A program made the translations under genes and the position numbers. The notes below the pieces were generated by a model. That model was not told the origin of the DNA and made no database searches. It saw only the letters and a list, made by a program, of their open reading frames with translations. DNA of 64,000 nucleotides from Cupriavidus nantongensis (GTDB lineage Bacteria > Pseudomonadota > Gammaproteobacteria > Burkholderiales > Burkholderiaceae): assembly GCF_001598055.1 (NCBI RefSeq), contig NZ_CP014844.1:186001-250000 (forward strand), in the 5' to 3' direction. Positions 43,090 to 52,500 of the stretch are shown in pieces; within the stretch, counting starts at the first letter, position 1, and every line of letters starts with the position of its first letter.

Positions 43090-46000
43090 ATGACGCTCTC
43101 GGAACTCTGCATCCGCCGTCCGGTGATGACGGTGCTGCTGTGCCTGGCCGTCATCGTCACCGGCATCGTGCTGTATCCGACCATTCCGATTGCGGCGCTG
43201 CCCAGCTTCAATTCGCCGGTGATCCAGGTCACCGCGACGCTGCCCGGCGCCAGCCCCGAGACCATGGCCGCGTCGGTGGCTACGCAGCTGGAAAAGCAGT
43301 TCGCGACGATTCCGGGCGTGTCGGTGATCAGCTCGTCGAACACGCTCGGCAACTCCAGCATCACCATCGAGTTCAACAGCGACCGCGATATCGACGACGC
43401 GGCCGTCGACGTGCAGGCGGCGCTGTTCCGCGCGCAGCGCTCGCTGCCGATCGAGATGACGACGCCGCCGTCGTACCGCAAGGTCAACCCGGCCGACGCG
43501 CCGGTGCTGCTGCTGGCGATCAACTCGCCGGCGATGAGCCTGGCCGACCTGAACGCCTTCGGCGACAACCTGATCTCGCCGACGCTGGCAACGCTGCCGG
43601 GCGTGGCGCAGGTGCAGATCTTCGGCCAGAAGCGCTTTGCCGTGCGCGTGCGCGCCCACCCCGATGCGCTGGCCGCGCGCGGGCTGACGCTGGATGAACT
43701 CGCCACCGCGCTGAACCGCGCCAACGCCAACACGCCGGTGGGCACGCTCGACAGCGCGCGCCAGACCCTGACGATCCAGGCCAACCGGCAGCTGACCAGC
43801 GCCGACGCCTTCCGCAATATCATCGTCGCCAGCCAGCCCAACGGCGCGCTGGTGCGGCTGTCGGACGTGGCCGAGGTCGAGGACAGCGTCGAGACCATCA
43901 AGACCGGCAGCTGGCTCAACAACGAGCGCTCGATCGTGCTGGCGGTGCTGCGCCAGCCCGACGCCAACACCGTCGCCGTGGTCGACGCCATCCATGCCGC
44001 CCTGCCCCGCCTGATCCAGCAGATGCCGGGCTCGATCAACGTGTCGGTCGTCAACGACCGCTCGCGCTCGATCCGCGAATCGATCCACGACGTGCAGTTC
44101 ACGCTGGCGCTGACGGTGGCGCTGGTGGTGATGGTGATCTTCCTGTTCCTGCGCCGCGCCGCGGCCACGCTGATCCCGACGGTGTCGCTGCCGATCTCGC
44201 TGATCGGCACGGTGGCGCTGATGAAGGCATTCGGCTACAGCCTGGACAACGTCTCGCTGCTGGCGATCACGCTGGCGGTGGGGCTGGTGGTCGACGATGC
44301 CATCGTCATGCTCGAGAACATCGTGCGCCATATCGAGGACGGCGTGGCGCCGCTGAAGGCCGCGCTGGTGGGCTCGCGCGAGATGGGCTTCACCATCCTG
44401 TCGATCTCGATCTCGCTGGTGGCGGTGTTCATCCCGATCTTCTTCATGCCGGGCGTGATCGGGCTGCTGTTCCACGAATTCGCCGCGGTGGTGTCGCTGT
44501 CGATCCTGGTGTCGGCGCTGGTGTCGCTGACGCTGATCCCGATGCTGTGCGCGCGCTTCCTGTCGGCCGAGAACGTGCCGGTGGACGAATCGCACCACGC
44601 CTATGGCGACCACCCGGTGGCGCAGCCCGCGGTGGCGCAGAAGCAGACCCTGGGCATGCGCTCGACGCAGTGGTTCGAGAACCTGTTCGAGTTCACGCTG
44701 CACCGTTATGCGCGCGGCCTGGACTGGTGCCTGGCGCACCGGCGCACGGTGCTGGTGGCGGCGGGTTTGACCTTCGTGCTGACCGCGGTGCTGTTCGTGG
44801 CCATTCCCAAGGGCTTCTTCCCTGAAGAGGACATCGGCCAGATCCGCGTCAATGCCGAAGGGCCGCAGGACATCTCGTTCGACGCCATGTCGGAACGCCT
44901 GCGCGATGCGGCCGAGCGCATGCGCGCCAACCCGGCGGTGAAGAGCATCGTGGTCGCCATCGGCGGCGGCCCGTCGCCGGCGATCAACACCGGGCGCATG
45001 TTCGTCGAACTGAAGCCGCGCGGCGAGCGCGACGCGATGCCCAAGGTGATCGAGTCATTGCGGCGCGATGTGTCCGGCGTGCCGGGCCTGGCGGTGTATT
45101 TCTCGCCGGTGCAGAACCTGCAGCTGGGCGGACGCCAGAGCAAGAGCCGCTACCAGTACACGCTGCAGAGCGTGAAGGCCGGGCAGCTGCAGGACTACTC
45201 CGACCAGCTGATGGCGAAGATGCGGGCCGACAGCCTGTTCCGCGACGTCACCAGCGACTCGCAGCAGTCCGGGCTGGAGGCGCACCTGACCATCGACCGC
45301 GACAAGGCCAATGCGCTGGGCGTGCAGATGCAGGACGTGCGCACCGCGCTGTACTCGGCCTTCGGCGAGCGGCAGGTGTCGACCATCTACACGCCGATCG
45401 ACAACTACTACGTGATCCTGCAGGCGGCCGACGTCGACCGCACCGACGAAAGCGCGTTCTCCAAGCTCTATGTGCGCAGCAAGACCGGGCAGATGGTGCC
45501 AGTGTCGGCCTTCGCCACCACCGAGCGCCGGGTCGGGCCGATCGCCGTCAACCACCAGGGACAGCTGCCGTCGGTGACGGTGTCGTTCAACCTGGCCCCG
45601 GGCGCGGCGCTGGGCGATGCTTCCGCGCGCATCGACCGCTACAAGCAGGAGATCGCGATGCCGACCTCGATCTTCACCAGCTGGGGCGGCGATGCGGCGG
45701 TGTTCCAGTCGTCGCAGGCGACGCAGATCGTGCTGCTGGTGGCGGCGATCGCGGTGATCTACACGCTGCTGGGCGTGCTGTACGAAAGCTACATCCACCC
45801 GCTGACCATCCTGGCGGGCCTGCCGTCGGCGGCGGTGGGGGCGTTGCTGACGCTGTTTATCTTCAACGTCGAGCTGTCGCTGATCGCGGTGATCGGCGTG
45901 CTGATGCTGATCGGCATCGTCAAGAAGAACGCGATCATGATGATCGACTTCGCGCTGGCGGCGCAGCGCGAACAGGGCATGACCCCGGCCCGGGCGATCC

Positions 46001-46287
46001 GCCAGGCGTGCCTGCTGCGCTTCCGGCCGATCATGATGACTACCTTCGCCGCGGTGATGGGCGCGCTGCCGCTGGCGCTGGGCCTGGGCGCCGGCGCCGA
46101 GCTGCGCCAGCCGCTGGGCCTGGCGGTGGTGGGCGGCCTGCTGTTCTCGCAGGTGATCACGCTGTTCATCACGCCGGTGATCTACCTCGCGCTGGACCGG
46201 TTCTCCGGCACCGGGCCGCTGCAGATCGATGCGGACGGCAACAAGCTGCCGGAGAAGGTGACCGGGGAGACGGTGCAGCAGCACTGA
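43090..46287 (+). CDS. RND efflux permease (MdtB/MdtC-like)
   Basis: A 1065-residue inner-membrane drug/proton antiporter of the HAE1 type. The proton-relay Asp pair is in VGLVVDDAIVMLENIVRH and the matching Lys is in GIVKKNAIMMIDFAL. The start MTLSELCIRRPVMTVLL is typical. The periplasmic porter and docking domains (two large loops) are of normal length, so the gene is complete. Only one permease follows the adaptor, whereas mdtABC of E. coli has two. Expected to export drugs, bile-like or other amphiphiles. Confidence 0.94.
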   Translation: MTLSELCIRRPVMTVLLCLAVIVTGIVLYPTIPIAALPSFNSPVIQVTATLPGASPETMAASVATQLEKQFATIPGVSVISSSNTLGNSSITIEFNSDRDIDDAAVDVQAALFRAQRSLPIEMTTPPSYRKVNPADAPVLLLAINSPAMSLADLNAFGDNLISPTLATLPGVAQVQIFGQKRFAVRVRAHPDALAARGLTLDELATALNRANANTPVGTLDSARQTLTIQANRQLTSADAFRNIIVASQPNGALVRLSDVAEVEDSVETIKTGSWLNNERSIVLAVLRQPDANTVAVVDAIHAALPRLIQQMPGSINVSVVNDRSRSIRESIHDVQFTLALTVALVVMVIFLFLRRAAATLIPTVSLPISLIGTVALMKAFGYSLDNVSLLAITLAVGLVVDDAIVMLENIVRHIEDGVAPLKAALVGSREMGFTILSISISLVAVFIPIFFMPGVIGLLFHEFAAVVSLSILVSALVSLTLIPMLCARFLSAENVPVDESHHAYGDHPVAQPAVAQKQTLGMRSTQWFENLFEFTLHRYARGLDWCLAHRRTVLVAAGLTFVLTAVLFVAIPKGFFPEEDIGQIRVNAEGPQDISFDAMSERLRDAAERMRANPAVKSIVVAIGGGPSPAINTGRMFVELKPRGERDAMPKVIESLRRDVSGVPGLAVYFSPVQNLQLGGRQSKSRYQYTLQSVKAGQLQDYSDQLMAKMRADSLFRDVTSDSQQSGLEAHLTIDRDKANALGVQMQDVRTALYSAFGERQVSTIYTPIDNYYVILQAADVDRTDESAFSKLYVRSKTGQMVPVSAFATTERRVGPIAVNHQGQLPSVTVSFNLAPGAALGDASARIDRYKQEIAMPTSIFTSWGGDAAVFQSSQATQIVLLVAAIAVIYTLLGVLYESYIHPLTILAGLPSAAVGALLTLFIFNVELSLIAVIGVLMLIGIVKKNAIMMIDFALAAQREQGMTPARAIRQACLLRFRPIMMTTFAAVMGALPLALGLGAGAELRQPLGLAVVGGLLFSQVITLFITPVIYLALDRFSGTGPLQIDADGNKLPEKVTGETVQQH

Positions 46288-46308
46288 GGGCGATGGCTGG
46301 GAAACCGG

Positions 46309-46686
46309 CTATGCGCCCGCTTCCACGAGGATGTCGCCGGGTACGTCCAAGGCTTGCGCCAGCCGGCGCAGCGCGGCCGCACTGCCGGCGCGCGCGCGGT
46401 TTTCGATCTGGCTGAGATACGGCTTGCTCAGGCCGGCGGCCTGGGCCAGCGCATCCTGCGTCAGCCGGCGATAGTTGCGCCACGCCTTGACCGGATGATC
46501 GCCGGCCAGTTCGGCGTCGAGCACGGCGGCCGGCACGCGGAAGCCGTCGTCCTGTTCCGTGGCGGCGTCAAACAAGGTGACGTCGTCGCTCGCTTCGATC
46601 AGATGCTTGACGCGATCCCAGACCTCGATGGGCACCACGGCAAACTCGCGACGGCCGTCGCGCTGGATGAATTGGATGTTGGTCAT
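46309..46686 (-). CDS. XRE/HigA-type antitoxin
   Basis: A 125-residue antitoxin. The N-terminal part (about 1-60) is an unusual MTNIQFIQRDGRREFAVVPIE segment that resembles a Phd/YefM-like or DUF-type region, and the C-terminal 60 residues are an XRE helix-turn-helix (RRLTQDALAQAAGLSKPYLSQIENRARAG). It should neutralise the RelE-like toxin encoded upstream and repress the pair. Its start overlaps the toxin stop by ATGA. Confidence 0.83.
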   Translation of the reverse strand: MTNIQFIQRDGRREFAVVPIEVWDRVKHLIEASDDVTLFDAATEQDDGFRVPAAVLDAELAGDHPVKAWRNYRRLTQDALAQAAGLSKPYLSQIENRARAGSAAALRRLAQALDVPGDILVEAGA

Positions 46687-46940
46687 TGGTAGACACTTCC
46701 TCGCGGACAGATCGCCACCACAAGGATGACTAGCCGGCCGTCTTCAATCTGGTACAGCACGCGCCAATCGCCCACCCGCAGCCGATAGCCGGGCCGCCCC
46801 GCGAGCCTGGTCGCATTCGGATTGGGTGCGTAGGGATTGGTGGCAAGCGCGTCGATCTTTGCCCGGATCGTTGCCGCGACATTCCTCGGCATCGCCTTCA
46901 ACGCTTGCGCCGCTTGCTTGGTGAATTCGATGGCATGCAT
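46683..46940 (-). CDS. RelE/ParE-family toxin
   Basis: An 85-residue toxin. The pattern MHAIEFTKQAAQALKAMPR, RLAGRPGYRLRVGDWRVLYQI and LVILVVAICPRGSVY is the RelE/ParE fold, with conserved Arg/Trp/Arg in the YRLRVGDWRVLY strand. ATG 46940 is chosen because the open reading from 47051 begins with unrelated sequence. Toxin-first order is typical of higBA and relE-like pairs. The target is translation or gyrase, depending on subgroup; unclear here. It lies directly before the haem operon, divergently. Confidence 0.86.
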   Translation of the reverse strand: MHAIEFTKQAAQALKAMPRNVAATIRAKIDALATNPYAPNPNATRLAGRPGYRLRVGDWRVLYQIEDGRLVILVVAICPRGSVYQ

Positions 46941-47087
46941 GCATGGTAGTAGGTTGCTAACCTCCCTGCAAACAAAGTTTGCAAGCCTGAGGCGTGCTGA
47001 CCCGTTCTGTGTCCAGCCGACAACATGCCGCCGATGTGGTAGAGCCACCACATCCTATGCGTGAAGCACTTTACCGAATTCGCTGTA

Positions 47088-47106
47088 AACGATAATAATT
47101 CTCGTT
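47088..47106 (+). promoter_or_regulatory. Candidate Fur box before the haem-type receptor gene
   Basis: A 19-bp imperfect palindrome (AACGATAATAATTCTCGTT) that strongly resembles the Fur operator GATAATGATAATCATTATC. It sits about 120 bases before the receptor ATG. It implies iron-repressed expression of the whole operon. Confidence 0.7.
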
Positions 47107-47224
47107 AACTAAAACGAGGCGCCAGTTGCGACGGCATTCCGCCGTCAGGTAGCGCCTCCACGCGAGCCAGCCATCCGCCCCCGTTTCCAGCCAGCCAGCG
47201 TCCGATTTCATTTGGGGAAAATCC

Positions 47225-49489
47225 ATGAAACGTCGCTGCCTGGCGCGTCTGCGCGCCACCGTCCGGGTCACGCCTGTTGCCGCCGTGTGCGCGGCGCTGT
47301 GCGCGCCTGCCATCGCCAATGCCACTACGCTCGCTGCGCTCAATGAGGTGGTGGTCACCGCCACCCGCACCGAAGAGCGCGCCGATGCGGTGGCGTCGAC
47401 CATCACCACGCGCGACGCCCGCCAGATCCAACGCGCGCAGCCGGTCGACGAAGCCGGTCTGTTCGCCGACGAGCCCGACATCGACGTGCCGCGCGATCGC
47501 CGCCGCTTCGGCGCCGGCAGCATCAATATCCGCGGCATCGAGGACAACCGCGTGCTGCAGATGGTCGATGGCGTGCGGCTGCCGGATTTCTTCAACGGCG
47601 GCGGGCCGTCGAATATCTCCAGCTCGACCCGCGATGCGCCGGAGTTCTCGTTCCTGAAGCGGGTCGAAGTGCTGCGCGGGCCGGCGTCGAGCTTGTACGG
47701 GTCGGACGCGATCGGCGGCGTGGTGGCGTACGCGACCAAGGATCCGTCGGACCTGATGCAGGGCCGCAAGGTCGGTGGCGAGCTGGGGCTGAACTGGAAC
47801 GGCATCGACAACGGCTTCGGCCAGAGCGCGGGCGTGGCCGGCGGCAGCGACACGCTGCAGGGCCTGTTCATGTACGCGAACCGCAACGCGCATGAGATGA
47901 AGAACATGGGCAGCGACGCTTCCACCTCGGTCAACCGCACCCGGCCCAACCCGCAGGACGTGCGCACGCAGGCGTGGCTGGGCAAGATCCTGCTCAACGC
48001 CAGCCCGGCGCACAAGTTCAAATTCACCTACGAGCATCGCGACGGCAACACCGACACCGACCTGCTGCGCCTGTCCACGGCCTTGCCGCGCGTCACCGCT
48101 GCCAATGGCAATGAAGACCTGAGCCGCGACCGCGTCAGCCTGGGCTACGAGTGGAAGCCGGCCAGCGGCGTGCTCGACCGCCTCACCGCGCAGGTCTACT
48201 ACCAGGAGTCCGAGACCACCACGCTGACCAACCAGGTGCGCAGCAACACCAGCACCGGCTGCTCGGCCACCATGCGCGGCACCAGCCTGTGCAACGTCGC
48301 GCTGGGCTTTGCCTTCAAGCAGGAGCAGACCGGCTTCAACCTGCAGGGCGACAAGTCGTTCGCCACCGGCGGCGTCGCGCACCGGCTGATCGGCGGCGTC
48401 GATTTCATGCGCGTGCGCTCGTCGGAAGCGCGCGACGGCACGGTGCGCAACCTGACCACCGGCACCACCACCAAGACGCTGGCCGGCGAGAATTTCCCGA
48501 TCCACGACTTCCCCACCGGCGAGACGCGCCAGACCGGCCTGTTCGCGCAGGACGAAATGCGCTTCTTCGACGGTCGCTTCACGCTGACGCCGGGCCTGCG
48601 CTTCGACCATTACTCGCTGTCCCCCGACGGCGATGACCTGGTCTACAACAATGCCGGCGGCCGCCCGGCGGTCAGCAAGAGCGATTCGCACCTGTCGCCC
48701 AAGCTGTCGGCGCTGTGGCAGGCGAGCGACCGCGTCAACCTGTGGGCGCAGTATGTATTCGGCTACCGCGCGCCCAACTACCAGGAAGTCAACGGCAGCT
48801 TCCGCAACCCGGTGCAGGGCTATGGTGCCGCGCCCAACGCCAACCTGGACCCGGAGAAGAGCCGCTCGTTCGAGATCGGCGCGCGCTATACCGGCGACAA
48901 CGTGCAGACCAGCGTGGCGCTGTTCGACAACCGCTACCGCGACTTCATCGAACAGGTGCAGCTGACCTGCCCGTCCGACCCCGCCTGCCTGCCCGGCCTG
49001 CGCGCGACCTACCAGCACCGCAACCAGACCAGCGTGCGCATCTATGGCGCCGAGTGGCGCGGCGTATGGCGCTTCCTGCCGCAATGGCGCATCGACGGCG
49101 CGGTGGCGTACGCGCATGGCAACAACGAGCAGACCGGCCAGCCGCTCAACAGCGTCTCGCCGCTGCGCGCCAGCGCCGGGCTGACGTGGGAGCGCGTGCA
49201 AGGACAAGGTGCCGCGATCCGCTGGCGCGGCGCGCGCCCGGTGACGCGCACCGACGATTCGTCGTTCACCTACTTCAAGCCCGCCGGCTACGGCGTGGTC
49301 GACCTGCAGGCGTGGTGGCGCTTCAATCGCCATGTCAGCCTGGCGCTGTCGGTCAACAACCTGTTCGACAAGAAGTACTGGCTGTGGGGCGACGTGCGCC
49401 AGACCGGCGTCTCGGCGGCCGAGCCCGGCGTGGATTTCTACTCGCAGCCGGGCCGCACTTTTGCCGCCAGCCTGAAGCTGTCGTTCTGA
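47225..49489 (+). CDS. TonB-dependent haem/haemoglobin-type outer-membrane receptor
   Basis: A 754-residue outer-membrane receptor. The signal peptide (about 1-33) ends ANATT. A TonB box LNEVVVTATRT follows. The plug (about 40-165) contains INIRGIEDNRVLQMVDGVRLPDFFNGGGPS and VEVLRGPASSLYGSDAIGGVVAYATKDP, which is the haemoglobin/transferrin/lactoferrin receptor pattern. The barrel ends in Phe (SLKLSF). It has a Fur-type site upstream. A specific haem-ligand motif such as FRAP/NPNL is partly visible only as NYQEVNGSFRNPVQGYG (about 520). It is probably the entry step for haem. The next gene begins 26 bases after the stop. Confidence 0.9.
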   Translation: MKRRCLARLRATVRVTPVAAVCAALCAPAIANATTLAALNEVVVTATRTEERADAVASTITTRDARQIQRAQPVDEAGLFADEPDIDVPRDRRRFGAGSINIRGIEDNRVLQMVDGVRLPDFFNGGGPSNISSSTRDAPEFSFLKRVEVLRGPASSLYGSDAIGGVVAYATKDPSDLMQGRKVGGELGLNWNGIDNGFGQSAGVAGGSDTLQGLFMYANRNAHEMKNMGSDASTSVNRTRPNPQDVRTQAWLGKILLNASPAHKFKFTYEHRDGNTDTDLLRLSTALPRVTAANGNEDLSRDRVSLGYEWKPASGVLDRLTAQVYYQESETTTLTNQVRSNTSTGCSATMRGTSLCNVALGFAFKQEQTGFNLQGDKSFATGGVAHRLIGGVDFMRVRSSEARDGTVRNLTTGTTTKTLAGENFPIHDFPTGETRQTGLFAQDEMRFFDGRFTLTPGLRFDHYSLSPDGDDLVYNNAGGRPAVSKSDSHLSPKLSALWQASDRVNLWAQYVFGYRAPNYQEVNGSFRNPVQGYGAAPNANLDPEKSRSFEIGARYTGDNVQTSVALFDNRYRDFIEQVQLTCPSDPACLPGLRATYQHRNQTSVRIYGAEWRGVWRFLPQWRIDGAVAYAHGNNEQTGQPLNSVSPLRASAGLTWERVQGQGAAIRWRGARPVTRTDDSSFTYFKPAGYGVVDLQAWWRFNRHVSLALSVNNLFDKKYWLWGDVRQTGVSAAEPGVDFYSQPGRTFAASLKLSF

Positions 49490-49515
49490 GTCACGCTGGC
49501 TCGAGGAGGTACCGC

Positions 49516-52500
49516 ATGTCCCCACAAACCATAACTTCGCGCTTGCTCTGGGCGCTGCTGTGCCTGCTGCTGTGGACGGGCGCGGCGCAGGCTGCCGCGC
49601 CGCGCATCGCCATCCTGACCAGCTCGCCGGTGCCGGCGGGCAAGTTCGGCCCGCTGCGCGAACTGGCGCAGGCCCAGGGCATGACGCTGGAGGCGCAGTA
49701 CCTGGAGCGCATGCCGGCGCAGCAGGTCGCCCCGTTTATCCACAACGCCGACCTGCTGATCGTCGATGCGCCGCGCGACCATATCGTGACCGCGATGCTG
49801 CAGCGCCTCGGCCCGCTGTGGAGCGAGGCGCGCGTGCCGCGCGTGCTGATCGCCACCGACCGCCATGAGGCGCACGGTGTCGACGACAAGCTCGCCGCCC
49901 AACTGCAGGCGTACTACGTCAACGGCGGCCGCGGCAACTTCGGCGCGATGATGCGCACGATCGCGGCCCGCCAGTTCCACCTGCGCAGCGACGACGGCAT
50001 CCCCGCGCCCGTGGTGTTCCCGAAGGCTGCCTACTACCACCCCAGGCTCGCCGGCGTGATCACCACCTCGCCGCAGGAAGCGCTGGCCGTCTCCGGCAGC
50101 AGCGGCCCGGTGATCGGCATCGCCATCCACCAGGCCTATGTGTCGGGCCTCGACAGCGCCTTTATCGATGACCTGATCGGCCGCCTCGAAGCGCGCCATG
50201 CGCGCGTGCTGACCTTCTACGGCCCGGTGATGGACGCGGACGGCATCACGCGCATGGCGATGCCCGGCGGCAAGCGCCTGGTCGACGTGCTGGTCAACGG
50301 CCAGATCATGCTGAACCCGCACGGGCGCAAGGCCGAGTTCGAGCAGCTCGACGTGCCGGTGCTGCAGGTCATGCCTTACCGCAAGGGCGACGCGCAGGCG
50401 TGGCAGGACGATCCGCACGGCATCAGCCTGACCGATACACCGTTCTATCTGGTGCAGCCCGAACTGGCCGGCGTGATCGATCCCATGCTGGCTGCCGCCA
50501 CGGCCAAGGGCGACGGCGCCATCGTCGGCCTGCCGGCGCAGCTCGATGCGGTGGCCGACAAGGCGCTGGCACTGGCGCGGCTGCGCCACCTGCCCAACGC
50601 CGACAAGCGCGTGGCGATCCTGTACTACAACTATCCCGCCGGCGAGAAGAACCTGTCGGCGTCGTTCCTGAACCTGCCGAAGAGCCTGGCCAGCACGCTG
50701 GCGGCGCTGCGCGCGGCGGGCTACACCACCGAGGCCGCCGACCAAGCGCGGCTGCAGCGCGACCTGGGCGCGCTGCTGGCACCCTTCTATCGCAGCGGCA
50801 AGCTCGAACCCTTGCTCGACGCCGGCCTCGCAGTTTGGATGCCGATGTCGCAATACCGCCGCTGGTACGACGTGCAGCCCGCGCCGTTCCGCGCCGCCGT
50901 GGCGCAGCGCTGGGGCAGTCCGGAGCAATCGGCGATGGCGACCACGCGCGGCGGCGAGCCCGGCTTCGTGATCCCGCGGCTGCAGCTCGGCAACGTCGCG
51001 CTGATGCCGGTGCCGCCGCGCGGCGAGCGCAATGAATCGGACGAGAAGGCGCTGTACCACTCCACCTCCACGCCGCTGAACCACTTCTACATGGCCGCCT
51101 ACCTGTGGGCGCGCCAGGACCGCGAGGCGCTGGTCCACTACGGTACCCACGGCACGCAGGAATGGACGCCGGGCAAGGAGCGCGGCCTGTCGGTCACCGA
51201 CCAGCCCTACCTGGTGCTCGGCAACGTGCCGGTGATCTATCCGTATATCGTCGACGACGTCGGCGAAGCGATCCAGGCCAAGCGCCGCGGCCGTGCCGTG
51301 ATCGTCAGCCACCAGACGCCGCCGTTCCGCCCGGCCGGGCTGCATACCGACCTGGTCGCGCTGCACGACCAGCTGCACGCTTACCTGCAACAGGACCAAG
51401 GCGCGGTGAAGGACGCCATCCGCCAGCAGATCCTGGCGCGCAGCGCGTCGATGCATCTGTTCGAGGACATGGGCTGGAGCGCGGCACGGGCGCGCGCGGA
51501 TTTCGGCGGCTACCTCGATGCGCTGCATATCCACCTGCACGAACTCGGCGGCGCACTGCAGCCCTATGGCCTGCACACCTTCGGCCAGTCGCAGGACCCG
51601 GGGCTGCGGCTCTACACGACCATGGCGATGCTCGGCAAGGACTGGCTGCGGCGCGTGTTCCCCGACGAGCCGGAAGAGCTGTTCGCGGTCGACTACGCAC
51701 AGCTGGCGCAGACGCCGCCCTATGCGATGGTGCGGCGCTACGTGGCCGAGGGCGCGTCGCTGGAGGAACTGGCCGATGCGCGCCAGCGCGAGGACATGCA
51801 GCGCGCGCGGCAGCTTTATGCCAGCCTCGACGCAACGCCCGAGAACGCGGGGCTGCTGACCGCGCTGGCCGGCCGCCACCTTCAATCCGGCACCGGCGGC
51901 GACCCGGTGCGCAACCCCGACACCTTGCCGACCGGCCGCAACCTGTACGGCTTCGATCCGTCCAAGGTGCCCAGCCGCGAAGCGTGGAAGGCAGGCCAGG
52001 CCGCCGCCGAGGCGATGATCGCCGACTGGCGCAAGCGCCATGGCCGCTATCCCGACAAGCTGGCGTTCTCGCTGTGGAGCGTCGAGACCATGCGCCACCA
52101 GGGCATGCTCGAAGCGCAGGCGATGGCGGCGCTGGGCGTGCGGCCGAAGTGGGACGACGGCGGCCGCGTGGTCGGGGTCGAGCCGATTTCTGCGGAGGAG
52201 CTGGGCCGTCCGCGCGTCGACGTGGTGCTGTCGGCCACCGGTCTGTATCGCGACCATTTCCCCAACCTGATGAAGTGGCTGGCCGAGGCGGTGAAGCTCG
52301 CCGCCGCGCAACCGGAAGCCGGCAATGTCGTCGCCGCGAATACCCGCGCCGTCCGTGAACGGCTAAGCCAGCTCAACGTCCCCGCCGAGCGGCTCGACGC
52401 GCTCGCGGTGACGCGCATCTTTGCCAGCGAATCGGGCGACTACGGCACCGGCCTTAACGACGCGGCGCTGGCGACCGACACCTTCGGCAGCGGCCGCCAG

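Noticed and set aside
41587-44739. 1050-codon antisense open reading over the RND genes
   Set aside because: Low-complexity Arg/His/Gln content; the plus strand has intact RND adaptor and pump.
46941-47224. Possible cobalamin riboswitch before the receptor/CobN-like operon
   Set aside because: No B12-box-like conserved sequence was found; the Fur-like palindrome fits better.
49438-52311. 957-codon antisense open reading over the CobN-like gene
   Set aside because: Shadow of the plus-strand gene; no domain is recognisable.
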